A stretch of DNA of 64,000 nucleotides from an uncultured Porphyromonadaceae bacterium (GTDB taxonomy: Bacteria; Bacteroidota; Bacteroidia; Bacteroidales; Muribaculaceae), in the NCBI GenBank assembly GCA_947573485.1, contig CANPGB010000003.1, positions 62,001-126,000 on the forward strand, written 5' to 3'. This document shows positions 44,604 to 54,025 of this stretch, piece after piece; position 1 is the stretch's first letter, and each line of letters begins with the position of its first letter. The notes under the pieces were generated by a model. It searched no databases. It was not told where the DNA came from and worked only from the letters and a program-made list of their open reading frames with translations. The translations under genes were made by a program, and so were the position numbers.

Positions 44604-44900
44604 ATGAAACAGCAGTACGAACATAGGATAACAATAAAGATAGCCGACGCCGAACCATTCAGGCTTCCCGTCAAGGAGAGCGAAGAGTCGTTCTACCGCC
44701 ATGTGATAGACCAGATCAATAATAACGTGAACCGATTTACCCTCGGTGCAAACGCCGACAGCCCCGACGTTGCACTGGCGAAGGTTACACTCTATTATGC
44801 AACGATGCTCTATCGCCAGACTAACCTGATAAACAGCCAGAGCGAAATCCTCCAGACGTTTGAGGAGCGCCTCGACAGCCTTCTCGAAGGCTCTGACTAA
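44604..44900 (+). CDS. zapA: Cell division protein ZapA
   Basis: 98 residues. An N-terminal beta-alpha domain (HRITIKIADAEPFRLPVKES) and a long helix (about 60-95; KVTLYYATMLYRQTNL) fit ZapA, which bundles FtsZ filaments at midcell. Length is standard. It follows the coiled-coil gene and precedes a structured intergenic region and rny, the gene order commonly seen in Bacteroidota. Confidence 0.85.
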   Translation: MKQQYEHRITIKIADAEPFRLPVKESEESFYRHVIDQINNNVNRFTLGANADSPDVALAKVTLYYATMLYRQTNLINSQSEILQTFEERLDSLLEGSD

Positions 44901-44904
44901 GCCG

Positions 44905-45048
44905 ACTTTCGGCCAAGACACATCCAGGGCAGCCATCAAAGCCCCTCGCAGCGCCGCACTACCGTGCGCCGAGAGATTTTTTCCGCACTTTTCAGCCGAT
45001 GACGGATAGCCATATCCGCCCCTCGGGCTGCGAAGTGCATGTTTTTTA
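44905..45048 (+). ncRNA. ssrS: Structured zapA-rny intergenic region, candidate 6S RNA
   Basis: No gene lies in this 170-bp gap. Near the 3' end, GCACTT (44985-44990) pairs with AAGTGC (45033-45038) across CAGCC/GGCTG, and inside this CGGATA (45003-45008) pairs with TATCCG (45013-45018). The stem is followed by ATGTTTTTTATT, so it also reads as a terminator. A possible alternative pairing of AGGGCAGCC (about 44926) with GGGCTGC gives a long closing stem as in 6S RNA. From general recollection ssrS lies next to zapA in several phyla. Identity is uncertain; it could simply be a terminator. Confidence 0.35.
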
Positions 45049-45069
45049 TTATAACCACCAAGATATTAT

Positions 45070-46611
45070 ATGACATATCTGATTTACATCGCAGTAGCCG
45101 TAGTGGCAGCAGCTCTCGCAGCAGGGGTTACCCTGATGATGCAGCGCCGCATGGCCAACACCCGCGCCAAGACTATTCTTGCCGACGCGGCACGCGAAGC
45201 CGATGACCTTAAACGTACCCGTGAACTCGAAGGAAAGGAAGAAGCACTCAGAATAACATCGGAGGCCGAAAAGGCTGCCAACCAGCGCATGTCGAAACTC
45301 CAATCGACCGAGGCCAAGATGAAGCAGCGCGAACTGCAGCTCAACCAGCAGCAGAGCGAGAACCAACGCACTAAAAACGAACTCGAAAACACCCGTCAGA
45401 ACCTTGAGGCTCAGCAGAATGTGATCAACCAGCGCCAGAGCCAGCTCGACGACCTCCACCACCAGGCCCAGGACCTCCTGGAGCACATCTCGGGGCTTTC
45501 GTCGGCCGAGGCCAAAGAAAAACTCATTGAGAGCCTCAAAGACGAGGCCAAGACCGCCGCGGCTTCGTACATCAACGACATTATGGACGACGCCAAGCTC
45601 ACGGCCAACAAAGAAGCCAAACGCATTGTCGTTCAATCGATTCAGCGCGTGGCAACCGAAACTGCCATTGAGAACTCAGTGACAGTGTTCCACATTGATT
45701 CCGACGAAATCAAAGGCCGCATCATAGGCCGCGAAGGCCGCAATATCCGAGCCCTCGAAGCCGCCACCGGCATCGAAATCATAGTCGACGACACCCCCGA
45801 GGCTATCGTCCTCTCGGGCTTCGACCCCGTTCGCCGCGAGGTAGCACGCCTGGCTCTGCACCAGCTCGTTGCCGACGGCCGCATACACCCCGCTCGCATC
45901 GAGGAAGTCGTTGCCAAAGTGCGCAAGCAGCTCGAGCAGGAAATTATCGAGACCGGCCAGCGCACCGCAATCGACCTCGGCATACACGGCCTGCACCCCG
46001 AACTCATACGCCTTGTGGGCAAGATGAAATACCGCTCGAGCTACGGCCAGAACCTGCTCCAACACTCACGCGAGACTGCCAACCTCTGCGCCGTAATGGC
46101 CTCGGAGCTTGGCCTCAACCCCAAGAAAGCACGCCGCGCAGGCCTCCTGCACGACATCGGCAAGGTGCCCGACGAGGAACCCGAGCTGCCGCACGCACTC
46201 CTTGGCATGAAACTCGCCGAGAAATACAAGGAAAAGCCCGAGATATGCAACGCTATAGGCGCTCACCACGATGAAATTGAGCAGACATCGCTGCTTGCAC
46301 CTATCGTGCAGGTCTGCGACGCCATTTCGGGCGCGCGCCCCGGTGCACGCCGCGAAATCGTAGAAGCTTATATCAAGCGCCTCAACGACCTTGAGCAGCT
46401 TGCCATGAGCTACCCCGGCGTTGTCAAGACCTACGCTATCCAGGCCGGCCGCGAGCTCCGCGTAATTGTCGGCGCCGACAAGATCGACGACGCCGAGACC
46501 GAAAAACTGTCGTCGGAAATAGCTCGCCGCATCCAGGACGAGATGACCTATCCCGGCCAGGTGAAAATTACCGTTATCCGCGAGACCCGCTCGGTGAGCT
46601 TCGCAAAATAA
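45070..46611 (+). CDS. rny: Ribonuclease Y
   Basis: 513 residues: an N-terminal membrane anchor (about 3-23), a long coiled coil (about 30-165) rich in Glu, Lys and Gln, a KH domain (about 205-270; [20 protein letters not shown]), and an HD domain whose metal pair is H361-D362 in [12 protein letters not shown]. It is an endoribonuclease that begins mRNA decay. The following gene, 10 bp downstream, encodes a RicT-like protein, whose homologue modulates RNase Y in Bacillus. Confidence 0.97.
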   Translation: MTYLIYIAVAVVAAALAAGVTLMMQRRMANTRAKTILADAAREADDLKRTRELEGKEEALRITSEAEKAANQRMSKLQSTEAKMKQRELQLNQQQSENQRTKNELENTRQNLEAQQNVINQRQSQLDDLHHQAQDLLEHISGLSSAEAKEKLIESLKDEAKTAAASYINDIMDDAKLTANKEAKRIVVQSIQRVATETAIENSVTVFHIDSDEIKGRIIGREGRNIRALEAATGIEIIVDDTPEAIVLSGFDPVRREVARLALHQLVADGRIHPARIEEVVAKVRKQLEQEIIETGQRTAIDLGIHGLHPELIRLVGKMKYRSSYGQNLLQHSRETANLCAVMASELGLNPKKARRAGLLHDIGKVPDEEPELPHALLGMKLAEKYKEKPEICNAIGAHHDEIEQTSLLAPIVQVCDAISGARPGARREIVEAYIKRLNDLEQLAMSYPGVVKTYAIQAGRELRVIVGADKIDDAETEKLSSEIARRIQDEMTYPGQVKITVIRETRSVSFAK

Positions 46612-46620
46612 TCACGGGCC

Positions 46621-48018
46621 ATGGCACGCAAAAACCGACAGGCTCCCCGCAAGGAGGAGCCCGGGCAGCAGCAGGCCCCCGAGAGCAAGGCGACAGAGAG
46701 CGCTGCGGCACCAGAAGCCGCGGAGACCGCCGCGGAGAGCCCCGCGCCCCAGGCAACACCCGCAGCCCCGGCACGAAAATGCAAGGGCAGCGACTGTGGC
46801 GACTGCCGCCGACGCAAAGTGGAGACCTACGACTGGCTCGGCGACATCCCCGGAGGCAAGGCTGCAAGCGAGTATGTCGAGGTTCAGTTCAAGAACACCC
46901 GAAAGGGCTATTACCGCAACTGCACCAACCTCCCCCTCGAAAGTGGCGACATGGTTGCCGTCGAAGCCTCTCCCGGCCACGACATTGGCACCATAACCCT
47001 CACCGGCGCCCTGGCCGAACTGCGCATGCGCCGCTCATTGGGCCGCAACGGCAATATTGCCGACATCAAGCGCGTGTTCCGCCTCGCCAAGCCCGCCGAC
47101 ATTGAGAAATACAACGAAGCCCGCGCCCGCGAGGACGACACCATGATTCGCGCCCGACGCATTGCCGAAGAGCTCAAGCTCAACATGAAGATAGGCGACG
47201 TCGAATACCAGGGCGACGGCAACAAGGCGATATTCTATTATATCGCCGACGAGCGTGTCGACTTCCGCCAGCTTATAAAGGTGCTCGCCGAGACTTTCAA
47301 GGTGCGCATCGAGATGAAGCAGATAGGCGCCCGCCAGGAAGCGGGGCGCATAGGCGGTATAGGTCCATGCGGCCGCCCCCTGTGCTGCTCGCTGTGGATG
47401 TCGAACTTCGTGTCGGTATCCACGAGCGCCGCACGCTACCAGGATATCTCGCTCAACCCGCAGAAACTCGCCGGGCAGTGCGCCAAACTCAAATGCTGCC
47501 TCAATTTCGAGGTCGACACCTACATGGAGGCTTCCAAAGGCATGCCCCCGCGCGACGTGCGTCTCGAAACCGCCGACAACACCTACTATTTCTTCAAGAG
47601 CGACCTCTTCAACCGCACCGTAACCTACTCTACCGACAAGAAGATTGCCGCCAACCTCGTTACCATAGGCGTTGACCGCGTGTTCGAGGTAATATCGCTC
47701 AACAAAGCCGGTGAGAAGCCGCTCACACTTATGCCCGAGGGCGAAGAGAAACCCAAGCCCAAGGCCGAGTTCGGAGATATTCTCGGTGCCGACGACGACC
47801 TCGCACGCTTCGACCGCAAGAAGAAGAAAAAGAAGAAACCGGCGCGGCAGCCGAACCAGCAGGGTCAAGCGCCCGCACAACCCAAGGCCGAAGGCAACGG
47901 CGCTCCGCAGGAAAAACAGGAGAAGAGCGGCCAAAGCAAGAACCGCAAGCCACGCCGCCGCCCCCAGCACGGTAAAGATGACAAAGGCCAGGCTCCCTCG
48001 ACACCGAAAAATGACTAA
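46621..48018 (+). CDS. ricT: PSP1-domain protein, RicT (YaaT) family
   Basis: 465 residues. The PSP1 core (about 65-380) contains YRNCTNLPLESGDMVAVE, ARQEAGRIGGIGPCGRPLCC (about 240-260) and a cysteine set CKGSDCGDC (about 59-67), CGRPLCC and AKLKCCLNF that fits [4Fe-4S] binding known for RicT. Long Ala/Pro/Lys-rich tails flank the core (1-58; 400-465). In Bacillus RicT acts with RicA and RicF to adjust RNase Y activity. The direct link to rny makes a similar role plausible, but I see no ricA or ricF here. Confidence 0.88.
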   Translation: MARKNRQAPRKEEPGQQQAPESKATESAAAPEAAETAAESPAPQATPAAPARKCKGSDCGDCRRRKVETYDWLGDIPGGKAASEYVEVQFKNTRKGYYRNCTNLPLESGDMVAVEASPGHDIGTITLTGALAELRMRRSLGRNGNIADIKRVFRLAKPADIEKYNEARAREDDTMIRARRIAEELKLNMKIGDVEYQGDGNKAIFYYIADERVDFRQLIKVLAETFKVRIEMKQIGARQEAGRIGGIGPCGRPLCCSLWMSNFVSVSTSAARYQDISLNPQKLAGQCAKLKCCLNFEVDTYMEASKGMPPRDVRLETADNTYYFFKSDLFNRTVTYSTDKKIAANLVTIGVDRVFEVISLNKAGEKPLTLMPEGEEKPKPKAEFGDILGADDDLARFDRKKKKKKKPARQPNQQGQAPAQPKAEGNGAPQEKQEKSGQSKNRKPRRRPQHGKDDKGQAPSTPKND

Positions 48019-48505
48019 GAAAGTCCACCGCATAGCTCTTGCCCTCGTTGCCGCCGTCCTTGCGGGCGCCTGCGGCATCACGGGCTCGCGCGGTAACGGC
48101 GACGACAATTATTTCAGCGCCTTCGCCACTTTCGACTCCCAACAATGGGAGTACGGGCGCCCGGCAGTGTTCCACGTCGACACCCTGCGCGACAGCATAG
48201 CCCGCGGCGGTACGCTCATACTATCGCTACGCCATACCGACGGCTATGCCTACAGCAACATATGGCTTGAACTCGCCTACCCCGACACCGACAGCACCCT
48301 GCGCGCCGACACCTTCTGCATAAATCTTGCCGACAACTACGGGCGCTGGCTCGGACACGGCACCGGCCCCTCGCGCCAGTTCACCGACACCCTGAGCCGC
48401 GACTTCACCCTCCGGCGGGGTGCCGACCTGCGTCTGCGCCACATAATGCGCACCGACACGCTGGCGAACATCGAGCAAGCCGGAATTGTTTATCTACCAA
48501 AATAA
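48011..48505 (+). CDS. gldH: GldH-type lipoprotein
   Basis: 164 residues starting at ATG 48011, overlapping the ricT stop by 8 bp. The signal MTKKVHRIALALVAAVLAGAC gives lipid Cys C21. The GldH pattern is visible: FATFDSQQWEYGRP, then YAYSNIWLELAYPDTDSTL and INLADNYGRWLGHGTGPS. GldH is needed for gliding in motile Bacteroidota but is conserved in non-gliding ones, where it is linked to type IX secretion or the envelope by homology only. Name is by family resemblance. Confidence 0.82.
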   Translation: MTKKVHRIALALVAAVLAGACGITGSRGNGDDNYFSAFATFDSQQWEYGRPAVFHVDTLRDSIARGGTLILSLRHTDGYAYSNIWLELAYPDTDSTLRADTFCINLADNYGRWLGHGTGPSRQFTDTLSRDFTLRRGADLRLRHIMRTDTLANIEQAGIVYLPK

Positions 48506-48508
48506 TCT

Positions 48509-49132
48509 ATGACTTTCGACAGCCTGCTCTTCGACATGGACGGCACCCTGTGGGATGCCGTCGACAGTTATTGCGCCATATGGAACAGCTCAATAGCCGA
48601 CTGCTGCCCCGGTGCCCCGGCTGTAGACTACGCCACTCTCGCCACCATGATGGGCAAGCCACTCGACGAGATTTTCGACCGCCTCATAGGCAGCCGCGCA
48701 CCGCGCGGGCTCTTCATGGAGCGCCTCACCGCCAATGAAGAAAAGCTCATGCCCGAGCTCGGCGGCAAGCTCTACCCCGGTGTACGCGAGACAATCGCCG
48801 CATTAGCAGAGCACCACAAGCTCTTCATGGTGAGCAACTGCACACGCCTCGGGCTGCCCAACTTCCTGAGCTTCACGGGTCTCAAACCCTATTTCACCGA
48901 CAGCATAAGCTTCGGCGACAACAATCTTGAGAAAGACCGCAACATAGCCCTTATGGTTGAGCGCCACGGCCTCAAAGCGCCCCTCTACATAGGCGATACC
49001 GCAGGCGACTGCCACAGCTCGCACGCCGCAGGAGTGCCCTTCGTATGGGCACGCTACGGCTTCGGCAAAGAGGTCGCAGGCTATGATTATGCCATAGACT
49101 CCATCACCGACTTAACAAGTATAGTAAAATGA
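48509..49132 (+). CDS. HAD-superfamily phosphatase (phosphoglycolate phosphatase-like)
   Basis: 207 residues. Motif I is DMDGT (nucleophile D9, acid/base D11), motif II SNCT (about 110-113) and motif IV GDTAGD (about 160-165). The cap is a small helical C1-type insert (about 15-85). Such proteins hydrolyse sugar phosphates, nucleotides or phosphoglycolate; the substrate cannot be read here. The M24 peptidase starts within its stop codon (ATGA). Confidence 0.85.
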   Translation: MTFDSLLFDMDGTLWDAVDSYCAIWNSSIADCCPGAPAVDYATLATMMGKPLDEIFDRLIGSRAPRGLFMERLTANEEKLMPELGGKLYPGVRETIAALAEHHKLFMVSNCTRLGLPNFLSFTGLKPYFTDSISFGDNNLEKDRNIALMVERHGLKAPLYIGDTAGDCHSSHAAGVPFVWARYGFGKEVAGYDYAIDSITDLTSIVK

Positions 49133-50343
49133 GAACTGTCAGCCACGATTACGAAATAAACCTCCTGGGCAACGACGAACAGCAGCGCCGCCTCAGCCGC
49201 ATCTACAGCGCCATGCGCTCGGCCGGTATCACCTCGGCTCTGCTGCGCGACAACGCCGACATATATTACCTCACCGGCCGTGTTTTCCGCGGCTTCGCCT
49301 ATGTGAGCCCCGCCCTTGAGACTCCCATCTACTTCGTGCGCAGGCCCAATCATCTTACATGCAGCACCCCCGGAGCGCTTCACCTCATAAAGCGCCCCGA
49401 AGAGATTGCAGATATCATAGAGAAACTTGGCATAGACCCGGGCGAAAGCTTCGGCCTCGAACTCGACGCCATACCCTACAGCGAGGCCGTGCGCCTTGCC
49501 GCTGTATTCGGCCGCGCCCCCGAGGCCAATATGTGGCCGGTGATGCGCAAGGCCCGTTCGGTAAAAACAGAGCGCGAGCTTGCCATGCTGCGCGAGTGTG
49601 GAGTAAAGCAATCGCTTGTCTATGAGCGAATACCACACCTCTACCGCGAGGGCATGACCGACATCGAGTTCCAGATAGAGATTGAGCGCGCCCTGCGCCT
49701 CGAAGGCTGCCTCGGGCAATTCCGCATGGCCGGTGCCGACATGGAGATCTTCATGGGCAACCTCCTCACCGGCGAGAACGGCGACACCCCCTCGACCTAC
49801 GACTTCGCCATGGGCGGAGCCGGTGCCGACCCCTCGCTCCCCGTGGGTGCCGACGGCACCGTAATACGCCCCGGAGCTCCCGTAATGGTTGACATGAACG
49901 GCAACTTCAACGGCTATATGACCGACATGACCCGCATGTATGTGGCCGGAGAGCCCTCTGCCGAGGCTATACACGCCTGCAAAGTGTCACAGAAAATATG
50001 CGCCGAGGCTGCCGCAATGATGATTCCCGGCGTAAAGGCTGCCGACATCTATAACCGCGCCCTCGAAATCGCCACTGCCGAAGGGCTCGAAAAATACTTT
50101 ATGGGGCACCGCTACCACGCCGGATTCGTAGGCCACGGCATAGGCATAGAGGTTAACGAGAGCCCCGTGCTCGCACCGCGCTCACGCGACATCCTCCAGG
50201 CCGGCAACGTAATTGCCGTAGAACCCAAATTCGTAATTCCCGGCATAGGCGCCGTAGGTATTGAAAACACCTATATAGTACGCGCCGAGTGGCCTGCCGA
50301 GCGGATAACCACGGCCCGCGAAGACTTCATGCGCCTGGATTGA
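49129..50343 (+). CDS. M24-family Xaa-Pro aminopeptidase-like metallopeptidase
   Basis: 404 residues with an N-terminal creatinase-like domain (about 20-150) and a C-terminal pita-bread domain. All five metal ligands are present: D255 (MVDMNG), D266 (MTDMTR), H336 (GHGIGIE), E365 (AVEPKF) and E379 (GIENTY). It should cleave N-terminal residues before proline, although some family members have other activities. It is coupled to the HAD gene by a 4-bp overlap. Its stop codon touches that of the converging HNH gene with no gap. Confidence 0.9.
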   Translation: MRTVSHDYEINLLGNDEQQRRLSRIYSAMRSAGITSALLRDNADIYYLTGRVFRGFAYVSPALETPIYFVRRPNHLTCSTPGALHLIKRPEEIADIIEKLGIDPGESFGLELDAIPYSEAVRLAAVFGRAPEANMWPVMRKARSVKTERELAMLRECGVKQSLVYERIPHLYREGMTDIEFQIEIERALRLEGCLGQFRMAGADMEIFMGNLLTGENGDTPSTYDFAMGGAGADPSLPVGADGTVIRPGAPVMVDMNGNFNGYMTDMTRMYVAGEPSAEAIHACKVSQKICAEAAAMMIPGVKAADIYNRALEIATAEGLEKYFMGHRYHAGFVGHGIGIEVNESPVLAPRSRDILQAGNVIAVEPKFVIPGIGAVGIENTYIVRAEWPAERITTAREDFMRLD

Positions 50344-51102
50344 TTACTTCTGTGCCTTGCGTATCTTCTTTCGGAGATACCAACTGAGAATGCCGGAGTA
50401 CTCCATATACATGCCATTGGGGCCGCGCGACTCTACTTTTTCAAGCCACTTTTCGAGGTCTGCCTTACGCCACGTAGCACCGAGAACCTTGGTCAGTGCT
50501 CTGCATAAACCTTCCAAGGCGGCCTTACGGTTGGCCCGCAGCAAACTGAGGTTAAGATTCAGCATATTGTCAAACTCATCCTGCACAGCTGAATCCGGGC
50601 TTAAAATCTTACCGTCCACCCCGTATCCGATAGACGAAATAAAAACTTCCGACCTTAAATCGAAATGGATGCAATGGTCACCCTTGCTTCTGTCGCAGTG
50701 GAAGTTGTCTGGATTCTGGGAGCCATATCTTGACCCTGCTATATTACCGTCGCAACACAGCACGAGATTTGTATATGTAAGTTCGTCCAGTTTGCCGTAG
50801 AACAGCTCTTTATCTTCAAACCACCAGCGGTCGCTGTCTTTTTCGGGCAGCCGGTCTTTGGGGTTACCACTGAGCACACTCTGGCTTACCATATGCTCCA
50901 TACGCGTGCTCTCCACCTCACCTGGCAAGGCGGTATTTATGCGCCGCTGGCAGTAAGCGCACAGAAAGCCCTGCTCTTTCAGAAGATGCGCACGCAAAGC
51001 ATCGCGGGCTTTCTTAGCGCCGTCGCCGTCAAAAGTCGCTCCCTGAGAGTTGCGGTGCTCACACCACTCCTTTGGTTCCTTGGTCTTAACTATCCGGCGC
51101 AT
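50344..51102 (-). CDS. ptuB: HNH endonuclease of a Septu-like defence module (PtuB-type)
   Basis: 252 residues. The zinc-binding HNH core begins at CAYC (C48, C51) with RMEHMVSQS (E69, H70) and an Asn in YTNLVLCCDG (112 region), as in the TIGR02646-type HNH family seen with retron or Septu ATPases. No transmembrane region. It is encoded 1 bp downstream of an ATPase gene and is predicted to cut nucleic acid when that ATPase senses phage. The local sequence is less GC-rich and codon use differs from the flanking core genes. Confidence 0.82.
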   Translation of the reverse strand: MRRIVKTKEPKEWCEHRNSQGATFDGDGAKKARDALRAHLLKEQGFLCAYCQRRINTALPGEVESTRMEHMVSQSVLSGNPKDRLPEKDSDRWWFEDKELFYGKLDELTYTNLVLCCDGNIAGSRYGSQNPDNFHCDRSKGDHCIHFDLRSEVFISSIGYGVDGKILSPDSAVQDEFDNMLNLNLSLLRANRKAALEGLCRALTKVLGATWRKADLEKWLEKVESRGPNGMYMEYSGILSWYLRKKIRKAQK

Positions 51103-51103
51103 A

Positions 51104-52396
51104 TCACTCCTCTATCAAGTCAAGTAAAGTCTGAGCGCTTGTAAGGTCGGGTATTCGGTAGCCGAATTCATTGCGCAATGCCACGAGCATTTCACGCGCT
51201 TCACCCAAACGGCTATCCTCTATAGCTCTGTTGAGCTTGGCGAGGCGCAGAGCCACATCGCCGTCTCTTTCATCAATTTTAAGAATTTCGCTGATTATCG
51301 TGCTTGCATCAAGGCCATACGTTTCGATTTCCTCTTTGCAGTTTTGGCCGGTAGCAGAGTCGAAATAAAGCCTTGTCACACCGTTCTCAGGGCACGAGCG
51401 TACACCACTCATCACTTTTGGAGAATGGGTGGAGGCGATAAACTGAAGCTCAGGGAAAGCATTGCGCAACCCTTTAAGTACGGCGCCCTGCAACGAGGGG
51501 TGGAGGTGGAGATCTATTTCATCGATGATCACAGTTCCTCTTGAATTTTTAGCAGCGTCGTTTTGCGGGCAGTTGCCATTTAGAATATAGGCACGAAATG
51601 CGATGTCTACCACGATATTCACAAGTCGTCGATAACCGTCGGAGAGCATTTCAGTAGCCACCTCCCTGCCGTCAGCGAGTTTGAAAAACACCTTTTTCTT
51701 AAAAGGCCGAACCGAAAGCCCTCTTATTATATCACAACCACCGGGGCCCAGAGCATCAAGAAGCGCGGTTTTGACAAAGTCGAGTTCCTCATCGAGCTCG
51801 GCCTCACGCAAGATGAACATACGGCCGAGCCAATATTTGAGCAGGCCGTCGGCATTGAGGCACTCATAGTAACCGAAGGAGTTGGCCGGAGTATAGTCCT
51901 TGAACCTCTCAGCCTTGATTTTACGCTTTACATGAATATCTTCGGTAGTAAAGACAGCGAACAAAGGCAGAGCCGCCTTACGTTTACCGTCGGCATACAG
52001 CGATTTGGCCAGTGCGCTTCCAATCTCCCGCAGGTCTTTGAATCCGCTCAGAAGCGGTCGGCTGTTCTTGGCGCTTTTCTTTACAAGGCCCTGCCGCTCA
52101 TACTCTTTAGCGCCCGATGCGAGATACTCGGGTATGTCGAATGTGATTTCTATCGGCTTCAAAGGCTCTGTATTGCCACTTGTAACAACAGCTCTGAAAT
52201 CATTTTTAACAGGAGCTGAGAAAGAAGTGTTCTCATCAGAGAAGCCGGCAAAGAAAGCCGAAAGGGCGTACTTGCAACCCTTGAGCAACGACGTTTTACC
52301 CGACGCATTGTCGCCGACTATAAGATTCGTGGCCTGGCGGAATTCCATTTCAAATTCACTGAAGCCCCTGAAATTCTTCAATTTGATGTATCTCAT
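51104..52396 (-). CDS. ptuA: AAA/ABC-type ATPase of a Septu-like defence module (PtuA-type)
   Basis: I start at ATG 52394-52396 (430 residues), because a longer frame would start inside the promoter -7 box. Walker A is GDNASGKTS (28-36), the signature-like LSDGYR is at 251-256, Walker B is VIIDEID (289-295) and the switch histidine is in STHSP (322-326). The order matches AAA_15/SMC-like PtuA proteins, which partner with HNH PtuB. Together they form a two-gene anti-phage system in known cases. No reverse transcriptase, toxin or other partner is in the window. Confidence 0.85.
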   Translation of the reverse strand: MRYIKLKNFRGFSEFEMEFRQATNLIVGDNASGKTSLLKGCKYALSAFFAGFSDENTSFSAPVKNDFRAVVTSGNTEPLKPIEITFDIPEYLASGAKEYERQGLVKKSAKNSRPLLSGFKDLREIGSALAKSLYADGKRKAALPLFAVFTTEDIHVKRKIKAERFKDYTPANSFGYYECLNADGLLKYWLGRMFILREAELDEELDFVKTALLDALGPGGCDIIRGLSVRPFKKKVFFKLADGREVATEMLSDGYRRLVNIVVDIAFRAYILNGNCPQNDAAKNSRGTVIIDEIDLHLHPSLQGAVLKGLRNAFPELQFIASTHSPKVMSGVRSCPENGVTRLYFDSATGQNCKEEIETYGLDASTIISEILKIDERDGDVALRLAKLNRAIEDSRLGEAREMLVALRNEFGYRIPDLTSAQTLLDLIEE

Positions 52397-52417
52397 AATA
52401 AACACTGCTTTAAAGGG

Positions 52418-52425
52418 CAAAGATA
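52418..52425 (-). promoter_or_regulatory. Promoter of the ptuAB module
   Basis: TATCTTTG on the minus strand, a perfect -7 match, 21 bp upstream of the chosen ptuA ATG. The -33 region is weak. It fixes the ptuA start at 52396. Confidence 0.65.
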
Positions 52426-52509
52426 GTTATATTTCTTCATAAAGCCACGCGCTATGTAGTAAAAAAAGGAAGATATCCCATAATTTACCGCTGTTTGCAA
52501 TTTTTTTCG

Positions 52510-52517
52510 TAACTTCG
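52510..52517 (+). promoter_or_regulatory. Candidate promoter of the cca operon
   Basis: TAACTTCG differs from TAnnTTTG at one base. A TTTG element occurs 12 bp upstream, too close to be the -33 box. It points rightward, about 57 bp before the cca ATG at 52574. An in-frame ATG at 52526 would be only about 9 bp past the box. Confidence 0.45.
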
Positions 52518-52573
52518 CAAAGATATTGGCATGCGAAGCGGCTTTATATGCCCTTCAATGCCAGGGAACCGCT

Positions 52574-54025
52574 ATGAATCTCAAAGAAAAAATCGACAGG
52601 AAGATATTCCACACCGTCGGCGAGGCCGCCGATGCCCTTGGCCGCGAAGCTTATGTGGTCGGGGGCTATGTGCGCGACCTTATCATAGGGCGCCACTCCA
52701 AGGATATCGATTTTGTGACCGTGGGCTCGGGCATAGAGCTTGCCGAAGCTGTGGCGCGCACCATGGGGCGCGGCGCTCATCTTGCGGTATACCGCAACTA
52801 CGGCACGGCGCAGCTCCGCCGTGGCGCCCTGGAGCTTGAGTTTGTGGGCGCCCGCAAGGAATCGTACCGCCGTGACTCGCGCAACCCTATAGTTGAAGAC
52901 GGCACTCTGGCCGATGACCTCGCCCGCCGCGACTTCACTATCAACGCATTGGCTATCAAAGTCAACGCCGACGGTTTCGGCAATGTGATAGACAACTACG
53001 GCGGAGTGGAAGATATTGAGCGTCGTGTGATACGCACCCCGCTCGACCCCGATGTCACTTTCAGCGACGACCCTCTGCGCATGATGCGTGCAATCCGTTT
53101 TGCCACACAGCTCAACTTCACCATACTGCCCGAGACTTTCGAGGCAATACGCCGCAACGCCTCGCGCATCGAAATCATAACAGCCGAGCGCATAAAAGAC
53201 GAGCTCTTCAAGATTATGGCCTCGCCCAAGCCCTCGATAGGCTGGAAACTGCTGCTCGACAGCGGTCTGTTGGCGACAATCCTGCCCGAGCTTGCCCGCA
53301 TGAAGGGCATCGACGTGGTCAACGGTCGCGCGCATAAAGATAATTTCTACCACACCATGGCCGTGCTCGACGGCGTGGCTGCCGCCTCAGATAACGTTCT
53401 GCTGCGCTGGGCCGCCCTCTTCCACGACATAGGCAAGCCGGTGACTAAGCATTTCGACCCGGTGCGCGGCTGGACTTTCCACAACCACAACTTTATAGGC
53501 GCAAAAATGGTGAAGACCATTTTCCGCCGCATGAAATTCCCCCTTGGCTCCGACCTTGCCTATGTGGCCAAGCTCGTGGAGCTTCACATGCGCCCCATAG
53601 CGCTCGTTGAAGATGAGGTTACCGACAGCGCCGTGCGCCGCCTTGCCAACTATGCCGAAGACGATCTCGCCGACCTCATGATACTTGCCCGCGCCGATAT
53701 AACAAGCCGCGACGAGGCCCGCAAGGCGCGCTACCTTGCAAACTTCGACCTCGTGGAGGAGAAGTTCCGCGCCACTCACGAGAAAGACGTGGAGCGAAAC
53801 CGCAAGAACCCCGTGGACGGCACCGAGATTATGGCGCTCTTCGGGCTGCCACAAAGCCCCGAGGTGGGATATTTCACCAAAAACCTCAAGCAGGCTATCA
53901 AAGACTGCGAGATCGAGGATACGCGCGAGGCGGCTTTCGCCTACCTCCTGCGTCTGGCCGAAGAGAAGGGCATAAAGCCCCTCTACGACCCTATTGAAAA
54001 AGAAAAAACAGAAAACCCCGACTAA
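52574..54025 (+). CDS. cca: CCA tRNA nucleotidyltransferase
   Basis: I start at ATG 52574 (MNLKEKIDRK; 483 residues); 16 further codons upstream look unlike a family N-terminus. Nucleotidyltransferase motifs GGYVRD (30-35) and DIDF (44-47), the RRDFTINALA box (about 117-126), and an HD domain (H284-D285 in LFHDIGKP) are present. It adds or repairs the CCA end of tRNAs. The stop overlaps the queD start by 1 bp (TAATG), the first of several overlaps in this operon. Confidence 0.96.
   Translation: MNLKEKIDRKIFHTVGEAADALGREAYVVGGYVRDLIIGRHSKDIDFVTVGSGIELAEAVARTMGRGAHLAVYRNYGTAQLRRGALELEFVGARKESYRRDSRNPIVEDGTLADDLARRDFTINALAIKVNADGFGNVIDNYGGVEDIERRVIRTPLDPDVTFSDDPLRMMRAIRFATQLNFTILPETFEAIRRNASRIEIITAERIKDELFKIMASPKPSIGWKLLLDSGLLATILPELARMKGIDVVNGRAHKDNFYHTMAVLDGVAAASDNVLLRWAALFHDIGKPVTKHFDPVRGWTFHNHNFIGAKMVKTIFRRMKFPLGSDLAYVAKLVELHMRPIALVEDEVTDSAVRRLANYAEDDLADLMILARADITSRDEARKARYLANFDLVEEKFRATHEKDVERNRKNPVDGTEIMALFGLPQSPEVGYFTKNLKQAIKDCEIEDTREAAFAYLLRLAEEKGIKPLYDPIEKEKTENPD

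Noticed and set aside
50344-52425. Retron system
   Set aside because: The HNH type is also found with retrons, but no reverse transcriptase or msr-msd-like RNA is present; the two-gene ATPase-HNH layout fits Septu better.
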